Assembly (NCBI GenBank): GCA_003254905.1
Contig: QANU01057663.1
Span: 205,190 to 269,189 of the forward strand
Direction of reading: 5' to 3'
Length of the DNA stretch: 64,000 nucleotides
From: Nissolia schottii
Taxonomy: Eukaryota; Streptophyta; Magnoliopsida; Fabales; Fabaceae
The notes under the pieces are model-generated. The model searched no databases. It was given only the letters and a program-made list of their open reading frames with translations, and was not told the origin of the DNA. The translations under genes were made by a program, and so were the position numbers. Shown piece by piece: positions 36,660 through 46,821 of the stretch; position 1 is the first letter of the stretch, and each line of letters starts with the position of its first letter.

Positions 36660-37661
36660 GTGGTTTCAGAGTGAAGCCATGGTTTAATTGCATTGCATTG
36701 CACCTATTAGCAAGAAAAGTAATGCTAACTTTCTTAAAGAGTGGCCAAAGGGGGAAGGGGTTAGTTTAGAGACCTTTCGAAAAGGTGAGATGTCTGTTTT
36801 CTTGTGAGAATTGAAAGATTAACCCTCTCTTTAATGCCAAAGCAGCTTGAAGAAAATGAAGTGTGGGAAATTGGCACCAAACTCTTGGGAATTCACTATA
36901 ATGGGCCAAAATATGGAATGAAAAAGCCAATTTAGACTGCATGCAATATGTGCATTTTATTCCTAACTTTTAATAATGTGCAAATCGACCTCCTAATATT
37001 TTGTAACAGGACAAATCGACAATTGAATGACCAAATTACTCTCCTCCTCTCCTAAAGCATGAGAGTGAGTAGTTTAGTATACTATAAGGTTGCCTTTGGT
37101 TACTAACACTACACTCAAGGTGAGACTAAACTTCACACTAAAAAATTCAATTTCTTTTAAAAAATTTCATTTTTTAATAGAAAAAAGCTATTATTTTTTA
37201 AAAAAATAGACACCTATTTTTTAAATTAAAAAATCTATTTTTTAAATTTAAAATAATCATATTTTAACAATTAAAAATTAAAAGTAATATATATAGACAG
37301 ATCGCGGGTGGGATGGATTGAGAAGTAGGAACTCGAGATTCAACTCATATAATATAACAGATTCATTAGATCTGACCTGACTCAACCTAACCCAAACGAG
37401 TTGAGTTGGGTGGGATCGGCGGGTCAGATCCAACCCATGTTCACCCCTCATATTTAGGATAGAAAAGGCAACCATTCACTGCAAAACTTAGTCTCACAAG
37501 TGGACCCACCCAAGCAACCACAAGATATGATCTGATCAATTCTGCATTCATACAATCTAGTTACAGCCTACAAATTCAATCGCAGTCGTAGGCAGAGGGG
37601 CGTTTTATCCTTGGTTGCTTACAATATAATTCGGTGATATTTACTTACATTCTAAAATTAT
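36660..37661. other. Intergenic
   Basis: Promoter-side DNA of the minus-strand gene, then AT-rich sequence. About 37280-37460 contains the G/C-richer stretch 'gggtgggatgg ... ggtcagatccaacccatg', a phrase type common in legume MITEs. I could not find its ends. Confidence 0.35.
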
Positions 37662-37872
37662 GAGTACGGTTACATGTACACTAAAAAATATATATCATAC
37701 ATATATCATATATTTATATATATAAAGTTTGTATTTGTACACTTAATTAAGTATAATTGAGAATATCATTTATAAGTTTGTAATGTTTGTGCACTCATGA
37801 AAATAAAATTTGTATATTATTAATGATGTATGTATGAGAATATTAAATTAAGTGTACATGTAATATTTTTGC
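37662..37872 (-). mobile_element. 225-bp MITE family, copy 2 (inverted)
   Basis: A 211-bp reverse-oriented copy of the family at 34842. On the minus strand it starts GGCAAAAATATTACATGTAC and carries the same interior blocks ('catgagtgcacaaacatta', 'cttaattaag'). Flanking 9-mers TAAAATTAT (37653-37661) and CAAAATTAT (37873-37881) differ at one base, a probable 9-bp TSD. Confidence 0.8.
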
Positions 37873-37881
37873 CAAAATTAT

Positions 37882-39567
37882 ACAAGATTGCTGATTTTCA
37901 ACTTTTTATCTGTGTATATGACGATCTTCTAATAAAACAAAATTCTAATTAGTTTCTAAATGCCTCTAATAGATCCCATAATATTTTAAATATTAACCTA
38001 CTTAGTCTATGAATATTTTAGACAAAAAAATTAACGAAGGTAACATTTTAAATATTTAAAGTCTAATGTTTTTTATTAAGAGATAAATGCAAACATCATA
38101 AAAAAATTTAGGGACCAATTAAAACATTTCTTAAATTACAAATAACTACTACAATAACTTATTCGTGAACTGGTAGCTATAAAACATTTCCTGTTTGCTG
38201 AGTTACTACAATAAATAAATAAATAAATAAAAAGCAAGACCCTCGTGCACATTCAATTCTCTTGTTCACCTAATAGTATCTTTCTTTTCACGTTCAATTC
38301 TTTTTTCTCTTTTTGGGTTCAATTTTTCTGGTTCACATAATTTTTGCACATCTACAACAGCAATAAAGTTACCTATGTATTAATTGAACATTGAAATTAC
38401 ATCATCTCAGTTAGACTTTTTTTGTTGATTATATATTATCAAGTGTAATTTTTTATCATTAACTTTTTTATATTAATGTCAATATGAGACTCACCTCATC
38501 AATTAATAATGAAAAATCACACTCCATAACACATTTTAAAAAATTTAATTGACATAATTCATTTCCTTACCCCATTTGAAATGATAATTATATTATAGGT
38601 TTTGCTAGAGTGTAAGTAGTATTGAAGATTTAAGATCTTTAAGTTTTAGGTTTTATTAACGAATTTTCTTAAAAAACTAATCGAGCAAACACAAACAAAA
38701 GTTATTTAAGTTTTTAATACACAGAGTAGGTTCTTTTAATATTAATTATTTTGATTATTACACTACCATTTCTCTAAATTCTTCATTTACTAGTTAAGAT
38801 AATGTTTACAACGATTTGCTAAAGAAGATAAATAATATCTCATTTATAATATTTTCATTTTTTTTCTTGAACCAAATGACATGTTAAAAGAAAATTTTGA
38901 ATGTTTTTAACGCGCATTTAGTGTGTGTCCAAAAACATTATTGATCATTGATTTTAATTCATAGTATTTAAATATATACTCCTTTCATTTTGATTTACTT
39001 GTCTACTCCATCTGTCCACTTTAAAAAAAAACCCATAGAGTAAGAAATAATTTAATTAACATCAAGGTAGAAAAAATAATCAACATTAAGATAGAAAAAA
39101 TATAGAATATGTAAACTAAATTAACCTTGTGTAGTTAGTATTACAGTTATTAGGATCATTGAGAGAATGAGAGATAACAAAAATACAATTGAAAAAAAAA
39201 TTAATACAACATCAAAAAATCTAATTAAATGACAATCTTGAACAAATTCTTGAATAAAAAAGTGACAACAAAAAGTGGACGGATGAGTACATTTTTATTT
39301 TTATTTTGCACAAATATTTGTCCAATTCCTAAATTTAGATAATATTAATTATTTCTTTTTTGAATATACTCCTATAAATAAACACTATCTTTGTCATATT
39401 TATGCACAAATAATAACTCCAACTACCCACATCATATATTAAATAAGGACAATTCTATAAAATACTATCAACTTAAATTTTTTTTTTATTTTGAGCATTC
39501 CAATCATTATCTTAATATGTGTCCATAATATAAAGCGACCAATGTAATCAAAATAGAGAGAGTAATA
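37882..39567. other. Intergenic, nothing assigned
   Basis: Very AT-rich. A short AAAT run lies near 38210-38232. About 38990-39300 reads like another diverged AT-rich mobile element ('tactccatctgtccacttt' to 'aaaaagtggacggatgagta', a near-inverted pair), typical of Stowaway- or Mutator-type MITE ends. I did not resolve a TSD. Confidence 0.35.
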
Positions 39568-39576
39568 ATAAATAAA

Positions 39577-39801
39577 CAAAAATGCTACATATACACCCAA
39601 TTTTATACACTCATACATATGCCATTAATAATGCACAAACTTTATTCTCATGAGTACACAAACATTACAAATTTATAGATAATATTCTCAATTATACTTA
39701 ATTAAGTGCACAAACATTACAAACATTAAAACACAAACTTTATGTATGTAAGTATAGGGTGTATGTATGGTATATTTTTTGGTGTTTGTGTAGCAGGACT
39801 C
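39577..39801 (+). mobile_element. 225-bp MITE family, copy 3 (perfect 9-bp TSD)
   Basis: A 225-bp element flanked by the perfect 9-bp direct repeat ATAAATAAA (39568-39576 and 39802-39810). Ends: CAAAAATGCTACATATACAC on the left, and GAGTCCTGCTACACAAACAC as the complement of the right end. This copy fixes the family boundaries used for the other copies. Confidence 0.88.
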
Positions 39802-39835
39802 ATAAATAAATACAATTAATAGTTAATAGCAAACC

Positions 39836-39935
39836 TAGGGTGTAGTTGAGTGGAATAAGCTCATCTTCCTTTAACCAAATGTCAGGAGTTCAATCATTGG
39901 CTTTAAGTGTGTAACTATACTGTCGAACCAGCTAC
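39836..39935 (+). mobile_element. SINE-like fragment (tRNA-type boxes)
   Basis: 'ggtgtagttgagtgg' resembles a pol III A box. 'aggagttcaatc', about 40 bases on, resembles a B box. The spacing and the following text are like tRNA-derived SINE heads. No 3' tail or TSD was found, so this is a tentative fragment. Confidence 0.4.
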
Positions 39936-40765
39936 TTTCTTCACTTGACCCAAACTCCAAACCTAACTTTGATCCTCACCTCCCTCTCCAAACCACACCC
40001 AGTTGACTCAACAATGCCCTTCGAACCATGCACTACAACGATCTGACCATATCGCCACTCGCAAGGATTTGGTTTGATCTATTTTTGTTGTTGGACCTAG
40101 TTCGATGGTGGCGATATTGGCGAATGGTTGCAGTGGTGGTGCTGGTGGTGCTGGTAGAGGGTTGTGGTAAGGGGCGGTGGCATTAGCATTAGAAAGTTTA
40201 GTTTGCGCTTTAACATTGGCTAATTCTACATCAAGATGTAATTTTGATTTTGAAGATTTTCTTCATTATCAAACTTTGCTTGATCTAGACATGTTTGTTC
40301 AATGCCATCTTTCCTTTCTCATTTCTTTATAGCTAGGGTAGTGGCTGTGGGCCGAAGTTGTTCCCCGACGATGAGGGTGACACTAATGCCAAGAGGAGAA
40401 CAGGATAAGGGGAGGTACAAAAGAGTGGCAAAGAATGAAAATCATAAAGTGGTGAAGGATAAAAATGGTGGGGAATGAATCCTCTCACTTTAATTTGTTG
40501 TCAATTATTGTTAAGTGTGTTTTTTTTAACCATTAATTAAGGTGATGGAATCCACACATGACATAAACAAGAAAATAATTGATGGGAAAAGATCACACTT
40601 AACAACAATGGATAACAAATCAAATTGAGATGATCTATTCCTAATTTAATGAATGAAATAAAAGTATTATTAAAATATAAAGGAAATTTACCCAAAATAA
40701 AACAAACAAAAATACTCATTCCTCAAATAAACCATTTGCAAAATTGTTTTTAAAGAATATTTCTT
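39936..40765. other. Intergenic, nothing assigned
   Basis: Contains a short 'ggtggtgctggtggtgctgg' repeat near 40135 and no supported gene. Confidence 0.4.
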
Positions 40766-40774
40766 TTAATATAA

Positions 40775-41625
40775 AGGGAGTTGATTTAAATCGACGGCCG
40801 TGTATTCAAATTTTCTTCTTCTTTTTATTTTTATTTATTTTTAATTAGAAGTCGATTTAAATTGACTTCTAATTTCTTTAAAAAGTTGATTTAAATAGAC
40901 TTATGTGGTAACGTGTCACCAAATTGGTTTTGATTTACTAAATGTAATATGTAGCCCAAATCGCAAGTTAAAAAAGGTACCAATTTGGAGGAATTATTTA
41001 ATTTGATTTACTAAACGTGGTGTCACTAAATTTGACTGTTTTTATTCGAGATTTTTCTTGGGATAATCTATTTTTCCAAATATGTTGGGAAAGGTGGTAA
41101 TACTTTTAAGTTCATAAGCTAGATATTTATGTTATAATATTTGATTACCAAGTAAAAATGAGGGCAATGATAGAGAATACTAATTTTAATAAGTACTATG
41201 ATTTTTACAATTTTACACGTATCTTATAATAATTTAAGTATCTATATATAAAAAATTAAAAACACAAGTTTAATTGCTAAAAAAGAGACAATTATGTTGA
41301 ATCAAAAGTAATTTCATCTTGTGTTTTTAATTTCTTGGTATAGCCTATTTAAAAAAATAGACTATACCGAGAAAAATCTCAAATAAAAAACAGTCAAATT
41401 TAGTGACATGTTATCACATTTAGCAAACCAAATTAAATAATTAACATTGGTTCCTTCAAATTGGCATTTTTTAATTTGAGATCCGAGGTACACATTATCA
41501 CTTTTAATAAATAAAAATTGCCAAATTTGGTGACTCGTTATTATAGAAGTCGATTTAAATCGATCTCTGTTTTTTCTTTTTTCTTTTTTAAATTTAGAAG
41601 TCGATTTAAATCGACTTTTAATTAA
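40775..41625. mobile_element. Long-arm fold-back element
   Basis: The left arm (about 40783-41075) and right arm (about 41355-41620) are reverse complements over roughly 270 bases with moderate divergence. 'gtgtcactaaatttgactgt' on the left pairs with 'acagtcaaatttagtgacat' on the right. Both arms include palindromic 'agtcgatttaaatcgact'. A loop of about 280 bases separates them. The RNA or single strand would form a long hairpin. No coding region and no sure TSD. It could be a MULE-type or fold-back MITE. Confidence 0.75.
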
Positions 41626-42351
41626 ACAAAGAAAACGAATATGAAAAAAAATTCATTTTGAGAACAACTTTACAACTCATTTATTTTAGGGAATAGAGTA
41701 TTTTAAATGTTTTATTTTGCAAAAGAAAAAAAAATTCAAATATAAATATTATTATTATATGATTATTTTTTAAAAATAATCTAAACTATATATTAATTTT
41801 CCTATGGTTGAGATCGGGGAGTATTTTGGTCCCGTCCCTAACCCAACCCCCCCTCCTCTGTTTGAACAATGTACTATTTCCGTTACATTAAATTATAGCA
41901 ATTAAATATCGGTCTCTGTTATCTCTTTTTGGCACACTTTTTGATTTGCACAGGGGCTTTGTGGGGATTAGCCTAGGAACCTCAGCGCTCCCTCAAGCCC
42001 CACTACACTTTCCCCTTCACTTCACTTGTCTTTCTTCTGTTCTTTCTTTTTGCTTCTCTCTCTCTCTGCTAATTTCAATATAATGAAAAAAATAATAGAA
42101 AATTGACATCTACATTCGCCATCTGTGCCCTTCACCTTCCCCCATGCCACTTTGAGATTCGACAACAAACTCACTCACCCTTTCTCTCACTCTGCCCCCC
42201 AATGGTGGCTTTTTCCCATTGTTGTTCTCACTCTCTTCTTTCTCGTTCTCCTACTTGTTATTACCACTTCGTCAACAAAAACAGAGTACCAACTACAGAG
42301 TCCCCAAAACAGAGCCATTGTTAGTGGAAACACAGCCATTATTGCTCTGTC
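41626..42351. other. DUF936 gene promoter and leader
   Basis: Intergenic DNA, then the likely promoter and 5' UTR of the DUF936 gene. A pyrimidine patch (CT dinucleotides, about 42054-42067) lies upstream of the ATG, as is common near plant transcription starts. I found no clear TATA box. Confidence 0.4.
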
Positions 42352-45300
42352 ATGGCGTCCCTGACACCCGGAGTGATCTCGAAGCTTCTGGAAAGCGCCG
42401 GAGACAAGGGCGCCAGGGTCACCGGCGAGCACCGCAACGCGCTCCTCCAGGTCATCGAGATCGTCCCTCGTTTCTCCCACGGCGACGAGGAACCCTGGCA
42501 GAGCAGAGGCTACTTCCTCAAACTCTCCGATTCCCTCCACTCCGCTTACGTCTCTGTCCCCGAAAACGACGCCGAGTTGATCTACAGCGACAAGGTTCAA
42601 CTGGGTCAGTTCGTTTACGTGACTCGCCTCGACTCGGCCGCAACCCACTCCCCTGTTCCAGTGGTTCAGGGGCTGAAGCCCCTTCCGAAGAGAAGGCCCT
42701 GCGTTGGGAACCCAAAGGACTTGGTTTCTAGCGAGGTTCTGCACGCTGGTGCGAGTAAGAGCATTGAGTTTAAGAGGCACGAGAAGAAGGGAAACAACCA
42801 AGGTGGCAAGGGAGCCAGTATTGGCGGTGTTTTGAAGAGAGAGGATGGGGTTTCTATGGCGAAGTTGAAAAAAGCTCCACCCTTGAAGAGCAATGGTGCG
42901 GAGGAGGGTTTGGAGATGAGGAGGTTGAGTTTGGATTCTTCTAGAAGGGTTTGGGGCCATAGCCCTGTTTCTAAAATCTCTCTGCAATCTCGTTTTGTAG
43001 GCCCTTTGGTTGTTTGAAAATAAAAAAAAACCAACATTTCTTCAAATAATGATTTTGATGTGTGTCTTTCTTCAAATACTTGGTGTAGGTCATTGACAAG
43101 AAGGTCTCTCTTAAAATTGAGTCTCCGCTAAAATCTCCAACTTTAACTGACTCCCCCCTGAAGAACAACAACGAGAACTTGTGTCCAACGCGGACAAGAA
43201 CGCCCCCGAGTAAGAGTACTAAGTTGCCAGCTCCTGGCGCTGTTCCCAGCCAAGTTGTTAAGGTGCCTCTCAATGTCAAGACTTGGTGTGATGTGTCTCC
43301 GTCATCTTGGGAAGATCTACCACCTCCCATGTGTAATCTTGGAAAGGTATGGAATTGGATTAAGCTGTGGCTATCGATCTAACTTCTAAGAGGGTGAGCC
43401 TTGGCTCAACCGTAATGTTGTTGTCTTGTGGCCTAGAAATTACAGGTTCAAATCCTAAAAATAGTTTATCTGATTGTGGAGGTCTATGTATGTTTACCCC
43501 TCCACAGATCCCACGTGGTAGGATTGTGGGAGCCTCATACACTGGGCCTCCCTAAGATCTAACTTCCATTCATTCATCTCATGGCAAATTTTTGAAGCTT
43601 TTTCACGTCCTTTTTTTTTTTTTTCCTCTCTCCAGCAAGTTGTAACTCGTAGAAATGTTGCTTTTGTGGCTGCTGTGCGGGCTCTTGAAGAAGCATCTGC
43701 TTCAGATACTGTGATCCATTGCATGTGGTAATTTTCTTTCAAAAATGTTACATGTACACTCAATTTTATACACCCATACATACATTATTAATAATGCAGA
43801 AACGTTATTCTCATGAGTGCATAAACATTATAAACTTATAGATGATATTATTGGTATTAGATCTATTTTGTTTCTCATCCATAGTTTAGCAGATGTTATC
43901 TGTTAATTTTAGCATTGTCACAAATGTGTTTTTGTCATACAATGAATCCAAATGGGTTTTACAGAAACCCAACTGTTGAAGTGCATGAATGACTCTGCTA
44001 TTTATTGTGTGTCCGTTTGAGTCAACAAAGAAGCATTCTGGGGAGAAAAAAACCTGGAATATTTAGTGATCGGTGCCAGTCTTTGTTTGTTTGGGATACT
44101 GAATGGTGTTTTCGGGTCAATCATAACATAGAGGAACAGGTTTGATGAAGGCTCAACCAACTGGACTGGCTATTATAGTAGTCTAGTTTTTACGGCTGAT
44201 GTTATCAGTTTTTGTCATCAGGGAAGATTTATCAAGATGTTTCATTCTTGAACCAGTTTAACCATGGGTGTTGTAGTAAGATGAAGTGTCAAAGAACATT
44301 TACCCTTGGCTTGTAACATCATTTTATAGTCATCTTAGTTCATTTATCCTGAAAAGATAGACATACCAATCACAGTTGAGAGGCAGATACTTTTGGACCG
44401 TAGTTGCACAAACGTTGTGTATATGGTTCATGGCTATGGTTCCAAGAACTTAAATCTTTGTCCCTTTTAAATGATCCGACAAATCGTGAAATTATAGTTC
44501 CCTTAACTTGTGCTAGTCCCTGTGCAAATTAACTGTGATTCTAAACCTTCTTGTATAATATTGGAGTAGTTTATTAGTGTGTTTAGGTACATAACTCTGT
44601 GTGATTCCCTTAACAAGCAATTTGTCACTATGGAAGATGAACTCTCTTACTATACCTCGCATTTCAGTCATGTTTAGAAACATAACCTTTTTGTTTAGAA
44701 CATATTTGACTGGGTGTCCCTGTCTTGAACATCTAGGATTTGAGGGTAGAGGTTGGCTATGTGGGTTATATTTCGAGGTCTACGGGCCTGGCCATAAGTG
44801 TTATTTCAATTGTAAATTTTCTTCCTAGGTTGTTAAAATCATCAATCTTGCTATCACTAAGAAGACCAAGAGAAGAGCATCTCACATCAAGTTAAAATTT
44901 GATGGCCGTTTAATATCCTCATTTCGTTATTGTCACTTGTGGATATTTGGAAGGAAAATTTTCAATTATCTCCTGACTTGTTTATATCAATTTTGTGAAG
45001 CCCTTGCCCCAGTTGTATATAATTGTGTTAGCTCAAGATAACTATCTGTTTTCTTTCAGCTTGTTCGCAGAACTTTGTCAGTCCTCGCAGACACTTTCTG
45101 CTGGATTACTTGTGAAGCAGTTTCTGGAGCTTCATCAGAGTTTGCAGAGAGCAACAATGGTGTTTGGTTCCTTACTCGCGCCGCCTCTTGAGACAAAGTC
45201 AAGCAGCCCCTCTACCCAACCGTGTCTGGTAGAAGACTCGTGTAAAGTTCCGTCTCACAAGAATGCTATATCTTGGGTACAAGCCGCCATGGGGACCAAT

Positions 45301-45828
45301 CTTTCCAAATTTAATCTTTTCAAGGCTCAAGAAAAAGGTGATGCTTCGAATGGTGATAAATGTCATTATGTTGTCATTGAGAATTCTCGTGAAGAAATGA
45401 ATGCTCGGAATCCCTCTGCTCAGAACAAGCAAAATCGTGTAACTCAAGCGAATCTCACGCCAATCACAACTGCCAAAAGACTCCCTTCGAAGCGGAATCT
45501 CTTGGTGGCCAAGAGTAAGGACACTGACAGGCAGGATCAAAGAAAAGAAAGTGAATTGCGAGAGGCAGGGACTTTGGCTGAAAAGCTTCTCGAGGCTTCT
45601 CGAGAATGGTTCCTGAAGTACTTGGAGGAATCGCTAGGAGATAGATTTGGGTTGAAAAATGAAGAAGCGAGTGCAGAAATTGCATGTCTTCTTGGACAGC
45701 TCAAGAAGGTGAATCACTGGTTAGATGATTTGGTTGGTGGAGATAAAGTTGATGATAGGGTAGAGAACTTAAGGAAAAGTTTGTACCGGTTTCTACTTGA
45801 GCACATTAATTCTGCAGTTGCACCTTAG
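42352..45828 (+). CDS. DUF936 family protein
   Basis: Predicted 591-residue plant protein with exons 42352-43008, 43089-43346, 43636-43727 and 45060-45828. The first donor is the least certain: TTTG|GTTGTT is used here, and TTTT|GTAGGC at 42997 is an alternative that shortens the exon by four codons. Start MASLTPGVISKLLESA is typical of the family. Residues 1-120 form the conserved N-terminal part (LLQVIEIVP, YFLKLSDSLHSAYVSVP, LGQFVYVTRLD). The middle is basic and Ser/Pro-rich, with the family phrase MRRLSLDSSRRVW. Exon 2 has VKTWCDVSPSSWEDLP. Exons 3-4 hold a helical region (NVAFVAAVRALEEAS, then CLFAELCQSSQ, LVKQFLELHQSL). The C-terminus is charged and helical. DUF936 proteins are plant-specific, and I assign no function. 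Intron 2 carries a SINE and intron 3 a truncated MITE. Confidence 0.9.
43387..43555 (+). mobile_element. SINE in DUF936 intron 2, perfect 11-bp TSD
   Basis: A 169-bp insertion flanked by identical 11-mers GATCTAACTTC (43376-43386 and 43556-43566). The head has an A-box-like GAGCCTTGGCTCAACCGTAA and a B box ACAGGTTCAAATCC. The tail ends ACTGGGCCTCCC, resembling the CACCGGGCTGCCC end of Au-type SINEs. Removing it and one TSD leaves an intron of about 109 bases, a normal size. It is in the same orientation as the gene and stays clear of the splice sites. Confidence 0.88.
43740..43852 (+). mobile_element. 225-bp MITE family, copy 4 (truncated)
   Basis: Starts CAAAAATGTTACATGTACAC, like the complete copies. 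It follows them through 'cattctcatgagtgcataaac'-type sequence to 'atagatgatatt', then stops. The right half is missing. It begins 13 bases inside intron 3 of the DUF936 gene, just after the splice donor. Confidence 0.8.
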
Positions 45829-46821
45829 TTAGCATGCATCTAGTTAGTAAATAGAGTACCATGAGAACTAACAGAATTTGACAGAAGCGCATCACAGTCA
45901 TTAGTTTAACAGCTGGATTGGGCTTGGCCATGACCACTTAACGATCTTACAGCTTGTAGAATACCTTAATCTAACTTGTTACTGACTGAAGTTTTATGCG
46001 GAAGATATACAATCTTGAGCTGTATTCAGTCAATTTGTATTAACGTTATTATTACCAAGAATTCATGTTAGAATTCATTTTTTGAATTAACATGTAGTTC
46101 ATTTGCTTCTGCATAAATGTCTGGTTAACTTTGTGGAGATCTTTTCCTTCAGTCCTGATACAGTGGCACGCAAAAATTATGCTGTTGATCGAGCTGTTGT
46201 GTGCGATGTCAAACAGTTCCATGCAAATTTTTTTGCAGCATTACACAAAATTGTCTTTCTAATTGTTTTCTGGTCTTTCATCAAAGAATAGGTGACCCTA
46301 AGTCAAGCGACTAAACTTTTTTTACTTTAGTTCCTAGGGTTGGCAAAGTTGGTTAGGTTATAGAAATGTATCATGAGGTCTTTGATCCTTCCAAAAATCG
46401 GTAATGTTAGTCATTTAATATTGGTCAATTCAGTCTCTTCGAAGGACTAATTTGATCAAGTTTTTATTTCTTCAAGGATCATGGAATGCATTTCTATAAA
46501 ATGGGGACTAACATGATTGACGTTGCCAACTTCATATACTAAATTTACCATAACAAGCATGCAGCATTATCTTCTGCGATGCAGAATATTTAGGTGACCC
46601 TCACCTACTAATGTAGATGGCTTAATAATTTTGCCAATGGGTACTTTATGGGATAGTCATGGAATGGAACTCACATCAGAGAAAGGCCAGTAAAATCTGA
46701 TAGAATGGGTGTCTTTATAAGGAAAGAGAGCAAGTGGTAGCTACATTCAAAGCTTAAAGCTAGTTGCTACTTCTGGGGGGTGAAGTAAAAGCATTCACAT
46801 TCAGCGAAAGAAATTCATGTA
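45829..46821. other. Space between convergent DUF936 and SOSEKI genes
   Basis: Contains the 3' UTRs of both convergent genes and one fold-back MITE (about 46309-46552). No further gene is seen. Confidence 0.5.
46309..46552. mobile_element. Fold-back MITE, GGTTGGCAA family, copy A
   Basis: The left arm 'gactaaac ... tttagttcctagggttggc' is complementary to the right arm 'gttgccaac ... tactaaattt'. The inner arms 'gaaatgtatcatgaggtc' and 'gatcatggaatgcatttc' also pair. The same arms occur in copy B at 47427-47606. It is a noncoding hairpin-type element. Confidence 0.65.

Noticed and set aside
40763-41622. 9-bp TSD for the long-arm fold-back (CTTTTAATA / CTTTTAATT)
   Set aside because: One mismatch, and it leaves unequal ends outside the inverted arms. 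Not convincing.
42187-42987. 266-codon minus-strand frame opposite DUF936 exon 1
   Set aside because: It mirrors the codon pattern of the real plus-strand exon and has no recognisable domain.
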